64,000 nt of DNA from Aureispira sp964404215 (GTDB taxonomy: Bacteria > Bacteroidota > Bacteroidia > Chitinophagales > Saprospiraceae): assembly GCA_964404215.1 (NCBI GenBank), contig CAYOJF010000009.1:1-64000 (forward strand), written 5' to 3'. The notes below the pieces were generated by a model. The model ran no database searches. It was not told where the DNA came from and saw nothing but the letters and a program-made list of their open reading frames with translations. Positions 17,740-27,500 of the stretch are shown piece by piece (within the stretch, counting starts at the first letter, position 1; each line of letters opens with the position of its first letter). A program made the translations under genes and the position numbers.

Positions 17740-19233
17740 ATGGCAAAGCAGTATGCAACACCAGGCGTATACATTGAAGAAAAAAGCGCCTTTTCCAACT
17801 CGGTGGTAGCTGTAAGTACAGCAATTCCAGCATTCGTTGGTTATACTGAAAGAGCATCAGCAGGTAAAAGAGACCTGACTAATACTCCATTGCGTATCAC
17901 TTCTCTAGTTGAGTATATCAGCTTTTTTGGAGGTGCTCCGACAACAACTTTTACACTTGAAAATGATGGTGACAACTATTCATTAAGTGCAGATGCAGGT
18001 TCTAACTACCTATTATTCCGTTCAGTACAGTTATTTTTCGCTAACGGCGGAGGAGCTGCTTACATCGTATCAGTAGGAGATTACTCTACAGGTGTACGTG
18101 CTGCTGAATTAGTAGGTGAAGAAACTGGTGGAGGTGTAACTTCTCTATTGAAAGAGCAAGAGCCTACATTATTAGTAATTCCAGATGCAGTACTATTGAG
18201 TGCTGAGGAGTGTGGAAGCGTACAGCAGGCAATGTTGAAGCACTGTGGTGGTGATACTCGTAGCCGTTTCGCTATCCTAGATGTACACAACGGACATGAA
18301 GCAAGAACATTGTTGGATGATGATGTTGTAAACGCTTCTCGTATGTCTTACGGTGGAAACTTCTTAGATTTCGGTGCATCTTACTACCCATGGTTGAATA
18401 CAACTGTAGTATCTGCTGACGATTTGAACTTCAACAACATTAGCAATGCAGGTGCATTGGTTGAATTGTTGAACAGTGAAGTAGATGATAACGTTTCTGC
18501 TGGTTTCGTAAAATCAGAGAAAGGTGATTTGATCAAAGAAGAAATTGCTAAGATCGAAGATGAAGATGCTAATGCATATTCTGTTGATAACTTATTGAAA
18601 GCAGTTAGCCCAATCTATAATGATATCTTGGGTCAAATGAAAGAAGTATTGAATGTATTGCCTCCATCTGCAGCAATTGCAGGTATCTACTCTTTGGTAG
18701 ATAGCACAGTAGGTGTATTCAAAGCTCCAGCTAACGTAAGTGTATCTAGCGTTCTTTCTCCAACTGTAAATATTAATGCAGCTGAGCAAGAAGATTTGAA
18801 CTTGCCATTGAACGGTAAAGCAGTAAATGCAATCCGTCCATTCGTAGGAAAAGGTACTCTAGTATGGGGTGCACGTACACTAGATGGTAACAGTGGTGAC
18901 TGGCGTTATATCAACGTACGTCGTACAATGATCATGTTAGAGCAATCTATCAAGTTCGCTTGTGAGCCATTCGTATTCCGTCCAAATGATTCTAACACTT
19001 GGTTGTCTGTGAAAACTATGTGTGCTAACTTCTTGCGTACACAATGGCAACAAGGAGCATTAGTAGGTAGTTCTGAGGCTGAAGCATTCGAAGTAGAGTG
19101 TGGATTAGGAACAACAATGACTCCTCAAGATGTAGTTGACGGTTACATGAAAGTATCTGTAAAAGTTGCTATCTCTCGTCCTGCTGAGTTTATCGTAATC
19201 ACTTTCCAACAAAAAGTTGGTGGAGGTGAGTAA
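17740..19233 (+). CDS. Contractile tail sheath protein
   Basis: This is a 497-aa sheath subunit of the phage gp18/Pvc2-4 type. The N-terminus YATPGVYIEE and the following VAVSTAIPAFVGYT are the classic sheath start (handshake arm plus domain). The C-terminal domain carries VWGARTLDG..DWRYINVRR and ends RPAEFIVITFQQKV, the conserved inner sheath domain that binds the tube. The sheath stores energy and contracts to drive the tube through a membrane. Codons favour C-ending forms (TTC, AAC, TAC, ATC) and CGT much more than neighbours, as expected for an abundant protein. There is one sheath gene here, whereas PVC has three. Confidence 0.96.
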   Translation: MAKQYATPGVYIEEKSAFSNSVVAVSTAIPAFVGYTERASAGKRDLTNTPLRITSLVEYISFFGGAPTTTFTLENDGDNYSLSADAGSNYLLFRSVQLFFANGGGAAYIVSVGDYSTGVRAAELVGEETGGGVTSLLKEQEPTLLVIPDAVLLSAEECGSVQQAMLKHCGGDTRSRFAILDVHNGHEARTLLDDDVVNASRMSYGGNFLDFGASYYPWLNTTVVSADDLNFNNISNAGALVELLNSEVDDNVSAGFVKSEKGDLIKEEIAKIEDEDANAYSVDNLLKAVSPIYNDILGQMKEVLNVLPPSAAIAGIYSLVDSTVGVFKAPANVSVSSVLSPTVNINAAEQEDLNLPLNGKAVNAIRPFVGKGTLVWGARTLDGNSGDWRYINVRRTMIMLEQSIKFACEPFVFRPNDSNTWLSVKTMCANFLRTQWQQGALVGSSEAEAFEVECGLGTTMTPQDVVDGYMKVSVKVAISRPAEFIVITFQQKVGGGE

Positions 19234-19339
19234 GATATCGCATTAGCGATTAGATTAAGCTCGTTATTCAGAATTATTAGTTTGACAAGCTTATCTGTTT
19301 TTATTAATTTTTTTGACAATATTTTAAATTAAATATATT

Positions 19340-19819
19340 ATGGATTACACAGAAAGTAATGCAACGCTAACGGATGCATGGCCGATGGCAAAGTTCTTCT
19401 TTGAAGTAACTATCGATGGACTACCTGCATTAGGTTTCCAAACTGTAGAGGGATTGGAGTCTGAAACTTCAGTAATTGAGTATCGCTCAGGAAACTCTCA
19501 GTTCTTATTCAAATCAGCAAGACCAGGTATGGTTTCTTACTCTAACCTTACTTTGAAGAAAGGTGCGTTCTTGGGACAGCCTGACTTGAAAGACTTGTAC
19601 AGATTCTTTGCATGGGAAATTGCAGACAACCGTACAAAGCGTAAAGAAATCTTGGTAGAGATGAAAAACGAAGCTGGAGAAGTTGAGGTAGTATGGACTA
19701 TCAAAGGTGCTTTCCCTGTGAAATACACTCCACCATCTCTAGATGCAGAAGCAGATGCTGAGCCTGCAGTAGAAGAAATGGAATTCAAATATGAGTCATT
19801 CGATATGGAGTGGATGTAA
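19340..19819 (+). CDS. Main inner tube protein (gp19/Hcp-like)
   Basis: This 159-aa protein belongs to the T4-like gp19 / CIS tube family: WPMAKFFFEVTIDGLPALGFQTVEGLESE, the YRSGN strand, TLKKGAFLGQ, and the closing VKYTPPSLDAEADAEPAVEEMEFKYE. Hexameric rings of this protein stack to form the tube inside the sheath and may hold cargo. It shares the sheath's codon preference and is followed by a strong terminator at 19858-19893, so it closes the highly expressed sheath-tube transcript. Confidence 0.95.
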   Translation: MDYTESNATLTDAWPMAKFFFEVTIDGLPALGFQTVEGLESETSVIEYRSGNSQFLFKSARPGMVSYSNLTLKKGAFLGQPDLKDLYRFFAWEIADNRTKRKEILVEMKNEAGEVEVVWTIKGAFPVKYTPPSLDAEADAEPAVEEMEFKYESFDMEWM

Positions 19820-19857
19820 GATTGAATTTCAATGGTAACATTGAATTATAGATATTC

Positions 19858-19893
19858 AAGGTCTGGTAACATTATGTTATCAGACCTTTTTTT
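19858..19893 (+). terminator. Rho-independent terminator after the tube gene
   Basis: The arm AAGGTCTGGTAACAT pairs with ATGTTATCAGACCTT with one G-T pair, and is followed by a run of T. It lies 39 bp after the tube stop and separates the abundant sheath and tube from the lower-copy baseplate genes downstream. Confidence 0.88.
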
Positions 19894-20710
19894 ATGACTA
19901 TAAACAATGAGAGGTGTTTTCAAAATTTGTCTCAGATGAATTTAAGTAGGCTAACGAAAGAAACCGTAGAATGAAAAAAATAAATAATTCCACTTAATTG
20001 TAGGAGAAAATACAGCTTTAGTGGGTCTTGATTCCCAATGTACTTGTCAATGATCCTCACGGACGTGACGGGGGAGCTAAAACGAGCCTTTTGACTACCA
20101 AGCAAGTGAAAGTATACTCTTTTTTCACTGCGAAAACATTTATGAGGTTATTTAAAGTACTAGATCCAAATAATGGAGTAAATCAAGGCTCACAGAAGTT
20201 ATTTTTAAAATTAGAACGTTCTCTTTTCTATCAGCATTTTTATTTTGACTGCTTGTTCTCTCAAAAGGTGAGTAAATCATGTTTCAATGTGCCTTCTAGT
20301 TGTAATAGAGACTTTATCATTTTCGTTTATTCAGAATCATGAATGAATTCTAAATAAGAATGGTTACAAATATTCAAAGGAGAGAACCTTGTAAAGTTGA
20401 TTAAGATAATGGGTATCTGTTCAAGGTTCAACTGAAAGAGGGTGTTTATTCATTATTCAAAAATCAAACTCTATCAATAAACGATTTTCTTCAAACAGGC
20501 TCTCAGATAACTTAGTAAGCAAGACTTCGCCTTGAAATAAAAGCCGTCAAGGAAATATTATTCTTCATTCCTTGAATTTCACTTTAAATATGTTTTGTAT
20601 TTATCAAATATGTTTTGTATTTTAGATTCCATATAGATAGTTCTACTTGTATTGAAATAGGCAGAACAGATCATTATGAATAGTAAAACCTCTTTAGACA
20701 CTAGAATATT
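19894..20710. other. Long gene-free gap inside the CIS block
   Basis: These 817 bp break an otherwise tight gene run. A 104-codon TTG-start frame at 20028-20342 has no family resemblance and biased, unconvincing composition. A short GC-richer stretch at about 20040-20090 stands out from AT-rich surroundings. A stem TCAAGGAA/TTCCTTGA (20547-20554 with 20568-20575) lacks a T-run. A 17-bp direct repeat is at 20586-20622. It may hold the promoter and leader of the next gene, a small RNA, or a decayed mobile element. Confidence 0.5.
20586..20622. repeat. 17-bp tandem direct repeat upstream of adaptor tube gene
   Basis: AAATATGTTTTGTATTT occurs at 20586-20602 and again at 20606-20622, separated by three bases. 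The second copy lies about 90 bp before the ATG at 20711. Each copy contains a TTTG. A regulator-binding site or duplicated promoter element is possible. Confidence 0.55.
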
Positions 20711-21256
20711 ATGCTTAGAAATCCTTTCGGAAATGTCAACCCTTCGGCCAATTATAATGAATGGCCCCTTTCAAAATTCTCTTTTATTGTGAATATTGGA
20801 GGAATGGGAGGTAACTTGGAATTTGAGACCATGGATGGTCTTGGTGCAACGATTGCCAAAATGGAGTATAGAGATGGAAACTCGACCAAGTTTTATAAAC
20901 AACATCGCCCAACGTTAACTAGTTATGACCCTGTTACACTCAAAAAAGGAGTATTTCAGGGACAAAACGATCTTTATGATTGGTTCTCCAATGTAGCTGC
21001 GGGTTCGTTGTTTGGAGACTCCCGAACAGTTACTATACAACTAACAGAGCTCAATTCAGGTTTTGGAGGTGAAAGTGCTGGACATCAGGTTCATTTTCAA
21101 TGGACTTTAGAAAAGGCTTATGTTACTAAATTTACTCCTCCGTCTTTAGATGGTGGGGCAGAATCAGAAGTAGCGGTAGAAGAAGTGGAGTTGTCTTACC
21201 AAACTTTTTCGACTAATGCTAATCCATTAGCAGCTTTACTAGGTAACTTATTCTAG
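20711..21256 (+). CDS. Tube-like adaptor protein 1 (gp19 family, Pvc5-like)
   Basis: This 181-aa second member of the tube family has WPLSKFSFIVNIGGM, MDGLGATIAKMEYRDGNS, TLKKGVFQGQNDLYDW and a closing VTKFTPPSLDGGAESEVAVEEVEL, the same signature as the main tube but with a longer loop and a C-terminal extension NPLAALLGNLF. In PVC/Afp the second tube protein forms the first ring or rings on the spike and baseplate. Position after the gap and ahead of a third tube-like gene fits that role. Confidence 0.92.
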   Translation: MLRNPFGNVNPSANYNEWPLSKFSFIVNIGGMGGNLEFETMDGLGATIAKMEYRDGNSTKFYKQHRPTLTSYDPVTLKKGVFQGQNDLYDWFSNVAAGSLFGDSRTVTIQLTELNSGFGGESAGHQVHFQWTLEKAYVTKFTPPSLDGGAESEVAVEEVELSYQTFSTNANPLAALLGNLF

Positions 21257-21370
21257 TCGTTAGAATGTACTTTTTATATAGATAATAAATAAAATAATAA
21301 CGATCACTTATTTGGTGAAATATTAAATAGGTGAAGGTTTATTCCCAATACAAATATTAATAATAAAATT

Positions 21371-21988
21371 ATGGGTTTATTAGGAGATGCAATGGCTTTT
21401 CTAGAAGAGCCGATTCCAAGTTTTTACTTCGAAGTGGTTGTTCAAGAGCGTATGAATGCAGGTGGTATCATGAACACAGTGATCAATCTCGCTAAAAATG
21501 CTATCATGGGATCAATGGGACCTGGTTCCGATTCTAATTCCTTTCATACTGTTAATGGACTAGAGATTTCATTCGCTACTACTGAAATAAATGAAGCGGG
21601 ATGGTCTAGTCCTAGACCTGCATTTGATAAAATGGTTAATGGTGAGTTAGAGCTTGTACGTTACTTACGCCCTCGACACATGGGAATAATGGGAATGTCA
21701 TTAGATCCAATGAGTGGATGGTGTAAAGAAACAATGGAAGCTGCTAAGACTTGGGAAACCCCTGTCGTAACTAAAGATGTGTTGATTTATATTTATCATC
21801 CCGCATTAAAAAATCCATTGCCTGTAGGTCCTTCTTCATTCCCTTTGGCTGGGTTTATAGCTCAAGAGGCTTATCCTACTTTCTGGGGTGTAAGTCAGTT
21901 AGACTCTACAAATGATTCTGATCCAGTTAAGGAGACTATTAAGCTGAAATATACAGAAATGCAGCGAATAGAAGTTCCACCAATGTAA
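21371..21988 (+). CDS. Tube-like adaptor protein 2 (gp19 family)
   Basis: This is a 205-aa, more diverged member of the tube fold: PSFYFEVVVQERM start, FHTVNGLEISFATTEINEAGWSSPRPAFDKMVNGELELVRYLRP, and a final EAYPTFWGVSQLDSTNDSDPVKETIKLKYTEM that matches the last strands of gp19 proteins. It is probably another tube-initiation or hub-adaptor ring. It is followed closely by the Pvc6-like and spike genes. Confidence 0.88.
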   Translation: MGLLGDAMAFLEEPIPSFYFEVVVQERMNAGGIMNTVINLAKNAIMGSMGPGSDSNSFHTVNGLEISFATTEINEAGWSSPRPAFDKMVNGELELVRYLRPRHMGIMGMSLDPMSGWCKETMEAAKTWETPVVTKDVLIYIYHPALKNPLPVGPSSFPLAGFIAQEAYPTFWGVSQLDSTNDSDPVKETIKLKYTEMQRIEVPPM

Positions 21989-22029
21989 AATAGGATTGAT
22001 TTTTTGAGTAGAAAAATACAATATAAAAT

Positions 22030-22212
22030 ATGCCAGTATCTATCAAACAAATGACGATTAATACCAAAGTCAATAAAAAAGGTGGTGCTAACAATGCAGA
22101 AAATAAGCAAGGTGGCAGCGGCGGTGGTATGTCCAAACTAGACAAAGAAGCACTTATAGAAGAGTGTATGGCTAGAGTAAGGGCAATGATTGAATATGAA
22201 TTGAAACCATAA
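22030..22212 (+). CDS. DUF5908-type small CIS protein (Pvc6/Afp6-like)
   Basis: This 60-aa protein has the pattern MPVSIKQMTINTKV, a Gly-rich loop, and a C-terminal helix DKEALIEECMARVRAMIEYE. This is the DUF5908 arrangement (N-terminal strand PVEIKEL-like, C-terminal DKEALIxECxExV helix) found beside spike or LysM genes in injection-system loci, matching the small pvc6/afp6 gene by position. Its function is not established; 18 bp separates it from the spike gene. Confidence 0.82.
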   Translation: MPVSIKQMTINTKVNKKGGANNAENKQGGSGGGMSKLDKEALIEECMARVRAMIEYELKP

Positions 22213-22230
22213 GAACGAATATTTATAATA

Positions 22231-24177
22231 ATGGGAGAATCTCCAGTTAATAAAATGAAAGGTAAGCCACTTGGTAGTGGTAATGTAACCTTAGAAGTAT
22301 CCGTAGATGGTACTAAAGTGCCTCAGAATATGTATATTCTTGAGGTCGAAGTAGTGAAAGCAATCAATAAAATCCCCTACGCCAAAATTGTACTTTTGGA
22401 TGGAGATACCCGTGAACAAACTTTTCCACAATCGGAAGAAGATATGTTTAAGCCGGGAGGGGAAGTAGAAATAAAAATCAACCATAATCCAGAAGATTTA
22501 CAAACAATTTATAAAGGATTGATTGTAGAACATGGAATTCGCCATACTCAATATGGTGGGTCTGCATTGACTTTGCTTTGCAAAGACGAAGCACTGAAGC
22601 TGACAGTAGGTAGAAAAAATACTATTTTCTACGAAATGACGGATTCGGATATTATCTCTCAAATTGTTAGTGATGCTGGTCTAAGTGCTGATGTAGAAGG
22701 TACTAGTGTGACGCACAAAAAATTGATTCGATATTATTCAACAGACTGGGATTTCATACAGGCTAGAGCAGATGCGAATTCTTTGGTAACGGTGATTAAT
22801 GATGGAGAAATTTCTATCAAAAAACCAACCGTGTCTGAAGCTACAGACTTATTGATTACTTATGGTACTGATTTGATTAGCATGGATATGAAAATTGATG
22901 CTACTTATCAGTATTCTGAAGTAGAGGCAAATTGTTGGAATTATCCAGATCAAGCAGTTGATAATGCAGCTGGTGAGAAGCCTTCTACTAATGATCAAGG
23001 AGATGTTGATAGTGATACATTAAGTGGAATTATTGAACCTAAAGAACTGCTCCAAACAACAGCTCCTGTAACAAAAGATATGCTCCAATCTTGGGCGGAC
23101 TCCATTTATCAAAGAGGACATCTTTCTAGGATCAGAGGAACATTAAAATTCATAGGAGCGGCAACAGCAGAAGTTGGGAAAACTGTTGAAATGGAAGCGT
23201 TGGGAGCTCGTTTCAATGGTAATGGTTATGTATCTAAAGTTCGCCATATTGTTAAAAATTCTCAATGGTTTACAGAAGTTAGTTTTGGGTTGCCACCCAA
23301 AACACACTTAGAAACCTATTCGCAGGCCCAAACTTTACCAGCTGGTGGTGGGCTGCCTGCTATACATGGTTTGCAACATGGTGTAGTGAAACAAATAGAC
23401 GGAGATCCAGATGGCCAATTTAGGGTCTTAGTAAATATTCCTGTCATAGATAATCTCGAAGGTGAAGGTGTATGGGCTCGAATGGGGCAAACTTATGCTA
23501 CTGGAGGGGCTGGAATGATGATTTATCCAGAGATAGGAGATGAAGTCGTATTAGGCTTTTTTGATAATGATCCAACTTACCCTGTTATTCTTGCGTCACT
23601 CTACAGCAGTGCCCAAGCAATTGCTGGTGCCGATAGCGGCGGCGGCGGCGGTGGCGGCGGCGGCGGCGGTGGCGGCGGCGGTGCTCCTCCTCAACCAGGA
23701 ACATTTGCTAGTGATGATCATAAAGTAGGACACGCTCCTTCTAGTGACAATAGAATGAAAGGTTTCTCTGTAAAGGAAGGAGCTATGCGTTTAGAATTTA
23801 ATGATGTAGATTGTGTGATCAAGTTATTGACACCTAATAATCATCTTTTACAGATTTCTGATAGCAATGATTCTATTTTGATTCATGATCCTGTCAATAG
23901 TAACTCTATTTATATGGATGCGGCTGGAATTACCATCGAAACAGATATTGATATTACTATGAAAGCGAAGGGTAATATCATTATGGAAGCGAAACAAAAT
24001 ATAGAAACAAAGTCAGACTTAAATACCACAATGGAAGCAGGAGTTAACTTTGAAATTAAAGGCGGTGCTCAATTGACAGAGGAAGCTCCTATATTCGAGA
24101 TCAAAGGCTCTGGTATGGGAACCGTAGATGGTGGTGGAATGCTAACGGTAAAAGGTGGTATGGTTATGATTAACTAA
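22231..24177 (+). CDS. VgrG/Pvc8-like spike protein with polyglycine linker
   Basis: This 648-aa protein is the spike hub. The N-terminal gp27-like region (about 15-370) is followed by an OB-fold phage baseplate V domain with GQFRVLVNIPV, GVWARMGQ and YPEIGDEVVLGFFDNDPTYPVILASLY, the standard VgrG signature. Residues 470-484 are 15 consecutive glycines encoded by GGC/GGT, and the rest (about 500-648) forms short strand repeats (ITMKAKGNIIMEAKQN), the beta-helix needle. A trimer carries the PAAR tip encoded next. The polyglycine linker between OB domain and needle is unusual. Confidence 0.95.
   Translation: MGESPVNKMKGKPLGSGNVTLEVSVDGTKVPQNMYILEVEVVKAINKIPYAKIVLLDGDTREQTFPQSEEDMFKPGGEVEIKINHNPEDLQTIYKGLIVEHGIRHTQYGGSALTLLCKDEALKLTVGRKNTIFYEMTDSDIISQIVSDAGLSADVEGTSVTHKKLIRYYSTDWDFIQARADANSLVTVINDGEISIKKPTVSEATDLLITYGTDLISMDMKIDATYQYSEVEANCWNYPDQAVDNAAGEKPSTNDQGDVDSDTLSGIIEPKELLQTTAPVTKDMLQSWADSIYQRGHLSRIRGTLKFIGAATAEVGKTVEMEALGARFNGNGYVSKVRHIVKNSQWFTEVSFGLPPKTHLETYSQAQTLPAGGGLPAIHGLQHGVVKQIDGDPDGQFRVLVNIPVIDNLEGEGVWARMGQTYATGGAGMMIYPEIGDEVVLGFFDNDPTYPVILASLYSSAQAIAGADSGGGGGGGGGGGGGGGAPPQPGTFASDDHKVGHAPSSDNRMKGFSVKEGAMRLEFNDVDCVIKLLTPNNHLLQISDSNDSILIHDPVNSNSIYMDAAGITIETDIDITMKAKGNIIMEAKQNIETKSDLNTTMEAGVNFEIKGGAQLTEEAPIFEIKGSGMGTVDGGGMLTVKGGMVMIN
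23638..23682 (+). repeat. GGN microsatellite coding for 15 glycines
   Basis: Fifteen GGC/GGT codons in a row sit in an otherwise AT-rich gene. Because the unit is three bases, slippage would change linker length without shifting frame. Confidence 0.95.
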
Positions 24178-24215
24178 AAGCATTTTTAAAATTAAATGGT
24201 TTAAAAATATAAATT

Positions 24216-24506
24216 ATGGGACAACCCGCAGCTAGAATAACAGATATGCATGTATGCCCAGCATCTACAGGGCCTGTACCACATGTTGGAGGTCCAATAT
24301 CAGGTCCTTGTTGTCCAACAGTAATGATTGGCAAATTACCTGCAGCAATGGTAGGTGATATGTGTGTATGTGTAGGTCCTCCTGATACAATAGCAGCTGG
24401 TTCTGCTACAGTTTTTGTTGGTGGAATGCCTTTGGCAAGACTAGGTGATTCTACCGCTCATGGTGGTACTATTGTACTGGGTGAATTTACAGTATTAGCA
24501 GGGTAG
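24216..24506 (+). CDS. PAAR-domain spike tip protein
   Basis: This 96-aa protein is all PAAR: PAARITDMHVCP start, HVGGPISGPCCPTVMIG, PAAMVGDMCVCVGPPDTIAAGSATVFVGGMPLARLGDSTAHGGTI. The His and Cys residues are placed for the zinc site at the cone tip. It sharpens the VgrG-type spike encoded 38 bp upstream. It is the last gene of the first CIS block and converges on a minus-strand gene across a 56-bp palindrome. Confidence 0.95.
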   Translation: MGQPAARITDMHVCPASTGPVPHVGGPISGPCCPTVMIGKLPAAMVGDMCVCVGPPDTIAAGSATVFVGGMPLARLGDSTAHGGTIVLGEFTVLAG

Positions 24507-24517
24507 TAATAAACTAG

Positions 24518-24573
24518 TATCCATTAAAAAAATCCTTTCAACAATATTGTTGAAAGGATTTTTTTAATGGATA
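24518..24573. terminator. 56-bp perfect palindrome, bidirectional terminator
   Basis: Both strands read the same from TATCCATTAAAAAAATCC to its reverse complement, with centre ACAAT/ATTGT. T-tracts face both ways, so it should stop the PAAR transcript from the left and the SprB-repeat gene from the right. It lies between the two convergent stop codons. Confidence 0.93.
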
Positions 24574-24582
24574 TAAATTGTA

Positions 24583-27500
24583 TTACTGTTTTATGATTCG
24601 TTTTGTGATGATTTTATCATCAGTAGATAATACGAGCAAATACATAGCTGCAGGAAGTGACTGTGTATTGATCGTCTCAATATGTGCTCCTGCTTGTTGC
24701 GTTTGATTTTTAGTGTACGTTTTCACAACTTGTCCTAAACTATTATGTATCTGTAGGGTAATGTTTTCTTCTTGTTCTAGTTGGTATTGAACAGTAATTT
24801 GCTCCTGAAATGGATTCGGCATCGTTTGCATTTCAATTTGATTGTCAGCAATGATTAAGTGACTCGTAATCGTACCAATAGTACTGACAGGGGTATTGGT
24901 AATAATTGGAGTGTTAAAGTCGAAGTAAATCGCAGCCGTATTCTCAATACTAGTCCCAATCGGTAAGTTAGGTTGACGATTAATCGTAAATTTGATAAAA
25001 CCTATACTAGCTTCAAAGTCAACACTAGAATCAGGTAGGTAAATATTATCGAACGTAGCGATTAAGATATTACCCTCTTCGATACGAACATCAACATCAT
25101 GTTTGGTATCAATATAGCGAATCGTAGAAGGAATCAAGTTGACATCCAATGTATCTCTAATAATAACAAATTGTGCAGGAGCTGTACCTGTATTTTGAAA
25201 CCTAATCATGTATTCGAGTTCTTCATCTGCTTGATAAATAGTACCCCCATCCCAAGCATTGCCAGTATGATAAGGTGCTACTTGTTTGTCATTAGGATCG
25301 TATGATCCTACTACTGTTGTTGTGATTTGATCGGTATTGTTTGCTGGTGTCGCATCACCTGACTGAGGATAGATATTGGCTGTGCCTACCAGAGGAGTAC
25401 CTAATGGTGTACTGGCTGGAACAGTAAACCTAACATCTATAGTACGACATTCTGCTGGGAGTAAGTTACTAAAGGACCAATTGAAAGTGTGAGCTCCAAT
25501 ATTATGCAAAAACAGAGTAGAGTTCCTACCAGTAATTGATTGGAATCCTAATAGAGGATCATAATCATAGTCAATAGTGCCACTCATAATGGTATTGCCA
25601 TCATTACAGTATTTGATGCGGGTAAAGTAAGGGAATCCAGGACTAGCTCTACTATAGTCATCTAGGTCCAATCTCAAATCTTGGAAAGGAGGATTAGTAA
25701 CAAAATGGTCGGTACAGTAGGAGTTATTCAAGAGTACATTATTATGTACAATAGTACTGGTAGCAGGACAGGAAAAGTTTGCTATACTATTCCCAGATAG
25801 AGAAACAGTGTAGTTGCCAGGTGTGGTAACTGTAAATCTATAATGACCATTTACATCTGTAAACACAGTTATATTCCCTGGCATTAGAGTAACTTGTCTG
25901 TAAGCTAGAGGTAATGCTCCTTGTCTTTGACAAGTTTGTGTTGCTGTTATGTCATAAATAGTACCACATAGGATTGCAGATGGAGCAGGTCCAATACTTA
26001 GACGGAATTTTTTTGTTATAACACATCCTCCTATTTCAGTGACAGATACAGTGTATAAACCCGCAGGAAGTCCAGAAATATCTTCTGTAGTTGCACCTGT
26101 ATTCCATAAGTAACTAGAGGCTGTTCCATTATTAACGGTTAGGTCAATAGCTCCTCCAGTATTATTTGAGTTGGGAGAAGTCGTATTCCCAGTAAGATAA
26201 GTGCTAATCTGACCACTTACATTAGAGGTGATATCAACTACACAACCAGCATTATCTGTGATCCTATTTCTATATTGTCCTGGGTAGAGACCGGAAATAT
26301 CCTCTATGTTTGCATTAACGTGTGACCAAGAGAAATTGAAAGGAGGAGTACCTCCTACAACGGTCACATCTATTGCTCCATTTTTATTTCCACAAGAGGC
26401 ATTCGTTACTACACTAGTTGCACTCAGTGCTGGGGGATTAGGAATTAAGACAGATGAGTTGTCTGAACATCCATTTGCATCTGTAATGGTAACTGAATAA
26501 GTAGTACCAGGAGTTGGGGTATTGATGAAATGGTCTGTACTGCCTGTGTTCCATAGTATACTGAATGGAGGAACTCCCCCTATTGAGCTTGCGACTATAT
26601 CATCAGGTAGACAAGGAGCTGATAATGTGATGACAGCGTTCACGATTCCTCCGTCTGTGATAGAGATAGTGTCTATCAATACACATGCTCCGTTCGTAAC
26701 CGTAATATAATGGTCTCCAGTTGCAAGATTATTTGTTGTTCTAGTTGTAGCTCCGTTACTCCACAAAAATGTAGGAGTTGTCATTCCAAATTCTTTAACG
26801 GTAGCCGTTCCATTGGCTAGACCACAACTCGCTGGAGTATGATTCAATTCAATAAATTCTCCTACTTCAAAAGTATCTGTCGTAATACATCCATAATTAT
26901 TTATAGAAACAATATATCTACCAGCATAGATATTATTCAAATCTTCTGTTGTTTCTCCATTTGGTTGCCAAGTTGTCGTGTAACCTTGACTACCTCCAGT
27001 TATTGTCAAGTCAATAGCACCATCATTATTCCCACAGGTAGCATCTGTGACAACTCCATTAATACTAACATTATTAACAATAGCAGCTCCTATTACTGAA
27101 TCAATCACATTACATCCGCCTATATTATCTGTTACCGTAACTGTATAAGTTGTAGGAATGGAAGTCAGTGTTATATGATCTGTTGTAGCACCATTACTCC
27201 AGAGGTAGTTATAACTCCCACTACCTCCAAATGCTTCAACTATCGCTTTGTCAGCATTATTACAGTTGTATACGGAATCAAGACGTGCTGATGCTACTAA
27301 TGAATAACCACTTCCATAGATAGAGTCTCCTCTGATTTGTGTACAATTACCATCTGTAATAGTTACAGAGGCAAAACTGTAAGAGGTAAGCCCCGATCTA
27401 CTAGCAGTTGTAGATCCATTATTCCAAAGATAAGTAGGATTAGTGTACCCTGAAGTTATCAGAGTTGCTTGACCATTTGAATTACTACCACAACTAGGTG

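Noticed and set aside
20028..20342. 104-codon TTG-start frame in the CIS gap
   Set aside because: No recognisable domain, poor composition, no conserved start, and a rare initiation codon. More likely non-coding, though it could be a decayed relic.
15622..24506. Interpretation of block 1 as an intact prophage
   Set aside because: No terminase, portal, capsid, integrase or lysis genes. DUF4255, DUF5908 and PAAR point to an injection system instead.
26306..27099. Plus-strand frames inside the SprB-repeat gene
   Set aside because: Produced by the repetitive composition of the real minus-strand gene.
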